Positions 5,305 to 5,982 of a DNA stretch of 5,982 nt are shown here, one piece after another. The stretch comes from Candidatus Scatousia excrementipullorum (GTDB lineage Bacteria; Cyanobacteriota; Vampirovibrionia; Gastranaerophilales; Gastranaerophilaceae). Position 1 is the first letter of the stretch. Every line of letters starts with the position of its first letter. The notes beneath the pieces were generated by a model. That model was given only the letters and a program-made list of their open reading frames with translations. It made no database searches and had not been told where the DNA came from. The DNA lies in contig JADIND010000164.1 of assembly GCA_017694215.1 (NCBI GenBank), forward strand, positions 1 to 5,982. Direction: 5' to 3'. The position numbers were made by a program, and so were the translations under genes.

Positions 5305-5982
5305 TTACGGCAGACATTCCCAGTATCCCTTTGTACCGTCCCACGGGCAGGTATCGGATATTGCATAACTTGCACAGGTTGCTCCGTTTATACTGGATTT
5401 ACTGGTGTTTGAGCATTTGTCTTTTGTTTCTTCCGTATTGTTATATTCACAATTTCCATCTTCGTCACATTTTACTTCCGACTCCGTATTGGCCGGAATA
5501 AGCTTTTGTGTATTTCTCGGGGCAACAAAAATAAAAATATCATGCCCCAAAGCATTCGGTCCCTTTTTTATCCCGTTCGTATCTACCGTAAACCACAATC
5601 CGCTACAATTTTGAAATATTGATATAGCACTTCCATCCGGTGTTATAAATGCACCGTCACCTTCCATATACTGTGAACACCGCGGTATCCCCATAGGAGT
5701 TTTTTTTGTAAAATTTTTAGCGGATTTTTTATATTCCTCTCTCTCTTTTTCAGAAATTCGTTTTAATTGCCGGTATTTAGAATAAACCTGTTGTGCAAAT
5801 TCGGAATTCCAATCAGGATCGCCGTCAGGTCTGTCTTCTGTGGGATTAAGAATATAAACCGGATACCCCTCTGCAATTACCTGATTAAATGCACTATACA
5901 GGTTGGAATAGGATTTTTTAAACGCAGCTTCAAGTGCCTTTGCATTATTTTTTTGAATTAATGCAGGCAAAGTCATTGCCGC
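5305..5982 (-). CDS. Type IV pilin/pseudopilin-like protein, 5' end cut by the window edge
   Basis: The frame is open to position 5982: two alanine codons precede the methionine at 5976, which is internal rather than a start. The visible start AAMTLPALIQ is the tail of a class III-type prepilin helix, typically '(G)FTLAEVLITLGIIGVVAAMTLP', so the cleavage site and the first 15-25 residues lie outside the window. After this come a helical stretch (AKALEAAFKKSYSNLYSAFNQ) and a soluble head of about 190 residues. The head carries CSGLWFTVDTNGIKKGPN (124-141 counted from the Met), which matches the 'DTNG..GPN..G.D.F' head motif seen in type II secretion/type IV pilus pseudopilins of this kind. 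Eight cysteines (100, 124, 170, 176, 188, 201, 210 and 221) suggest disulfides and an exported head. Such proteins are inserted in the inner membrane, cleaved by prepilin peptidase and assembled into a pilus or pseudopilus. It converges on the HD-GYP gene across a shared hairpin. Whether it is a major pilin or a minor one cannot be told. Confidence 0.85.
   Translation of the reverse strand, partial: AAMTLPALIQKNNAKALEAAFKKSYSNLYSAFNQVIAEGYPVYILNPTEDRPDGDPDWNSEFAQQVYSKYRQLKRISEKEREEYKKSAKNFTKKTPMGIPRCSQYMEGDGAFITPDGSAISIFQNCSGLWFTVDTNGIKKGPNALGHDIFIFVAPRNTQKLIPANTESEVKCDEDGNCEYNNTEETKDKCSNTSKSSINGATCASYAISDTCPWDGTKGYWECLP

Noticed and set aside
5000..5501. Frames at 5000-5275 (-) and 5235-5501 (+)
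   Set aside because: They cross the intergenic hairpin and read antisense into the HD-GYP or pilin-like genes; composition is not protein-like.
5974..5976. ATG at 5976 as the true start of the pilin-like gene
   Set aside because: The frame stays open to the window edge, and the residues around it (AAMTLPALIQ) match the end of a prepilin membrane helix, so this Met is internal.

Overview
The window is AT-rich and carries six protein genes and one tRNA. The best guess for its source is a gut-type, non-photosynthetic relative of the Cyanobacteria (Vampirovibrionia/'Melainabacteria', Gastranaerophilales). This is an inference from protein style. The membrane protein at 1991-3001 has an N-terminal 'PVFTG' segment that I associate with this group. 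The protein at the right edge is a Cys-rich type IV pilin/pseudopilin of a kind present in many copies there. No rRNA or marker gene is present to confirm the placement.

Layout from left to right. A stand-alone tRNA-Ile(GAU) lies on the minus strand (99-172), with its own promoter candidate upstream and an intrinsic terminator downstream. The 338-base gap that follows (173-510) holds that promoter, a 73-bp palindromic repeat made of two 8-bp hairpins inside a terminal inverted repeat (305-377), and a promoter candidate abutting it. The rest of the gap (407-510) is AT-rich leader with nothing else recognisable apart from a GAGAGG ribosome site. Next come an acidic all-helical repeat protein resembling the MgtE N-domain (511-1416, +), a stand-alone CinA C-terminal/PncC-type NMN amidase (1403-1885, -; convergent, with a 14-base overlap), and a lineage-type multi-pass membrane protein of unknown function (1991-3001, -). 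Divergent from these is a PnuC-type nicotinamide riboside transporter (3089-3784, +) with a good TTGACA/TAAAAT promoter. After two side-by-side palindromes (3828-3857) comes a GAF plus HD-GYP protein (3939-5228, +) whose HD-GYP catalytic residues are largely replaced. A long hairpin (5248-5289) separates it from a convergent pilin-like gene that runs off the right edge (5305-5982, -).

Two functional themes can be supported. First, pnuC and pncC are both pyridine-nucleotide salvage genes within 1.2 kb of each other: PnuC imports nicotinamide riboside, and PncC deamidates NMN to nicotinate mononucleotide. They are divergent and separated by the unknown membrane protein. Second, a probably catalytically dead HD-GYP protein sits next to a pilin-like gene. 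HD-GYP proteins commonly act in c-di-GMP control of pili and surface behaviour, so this one could be a receptor or adaptor rather than an enzyme, but the link rests on adjacency alone. No CRISPR array, insertion sequence, phage gene or complete new multi-gene system is visible. The items most worth pursuing are the degenerate HD-GYP protein, the unknown membrane family beside the NAD-salvage genes, and the palindromic repeat.
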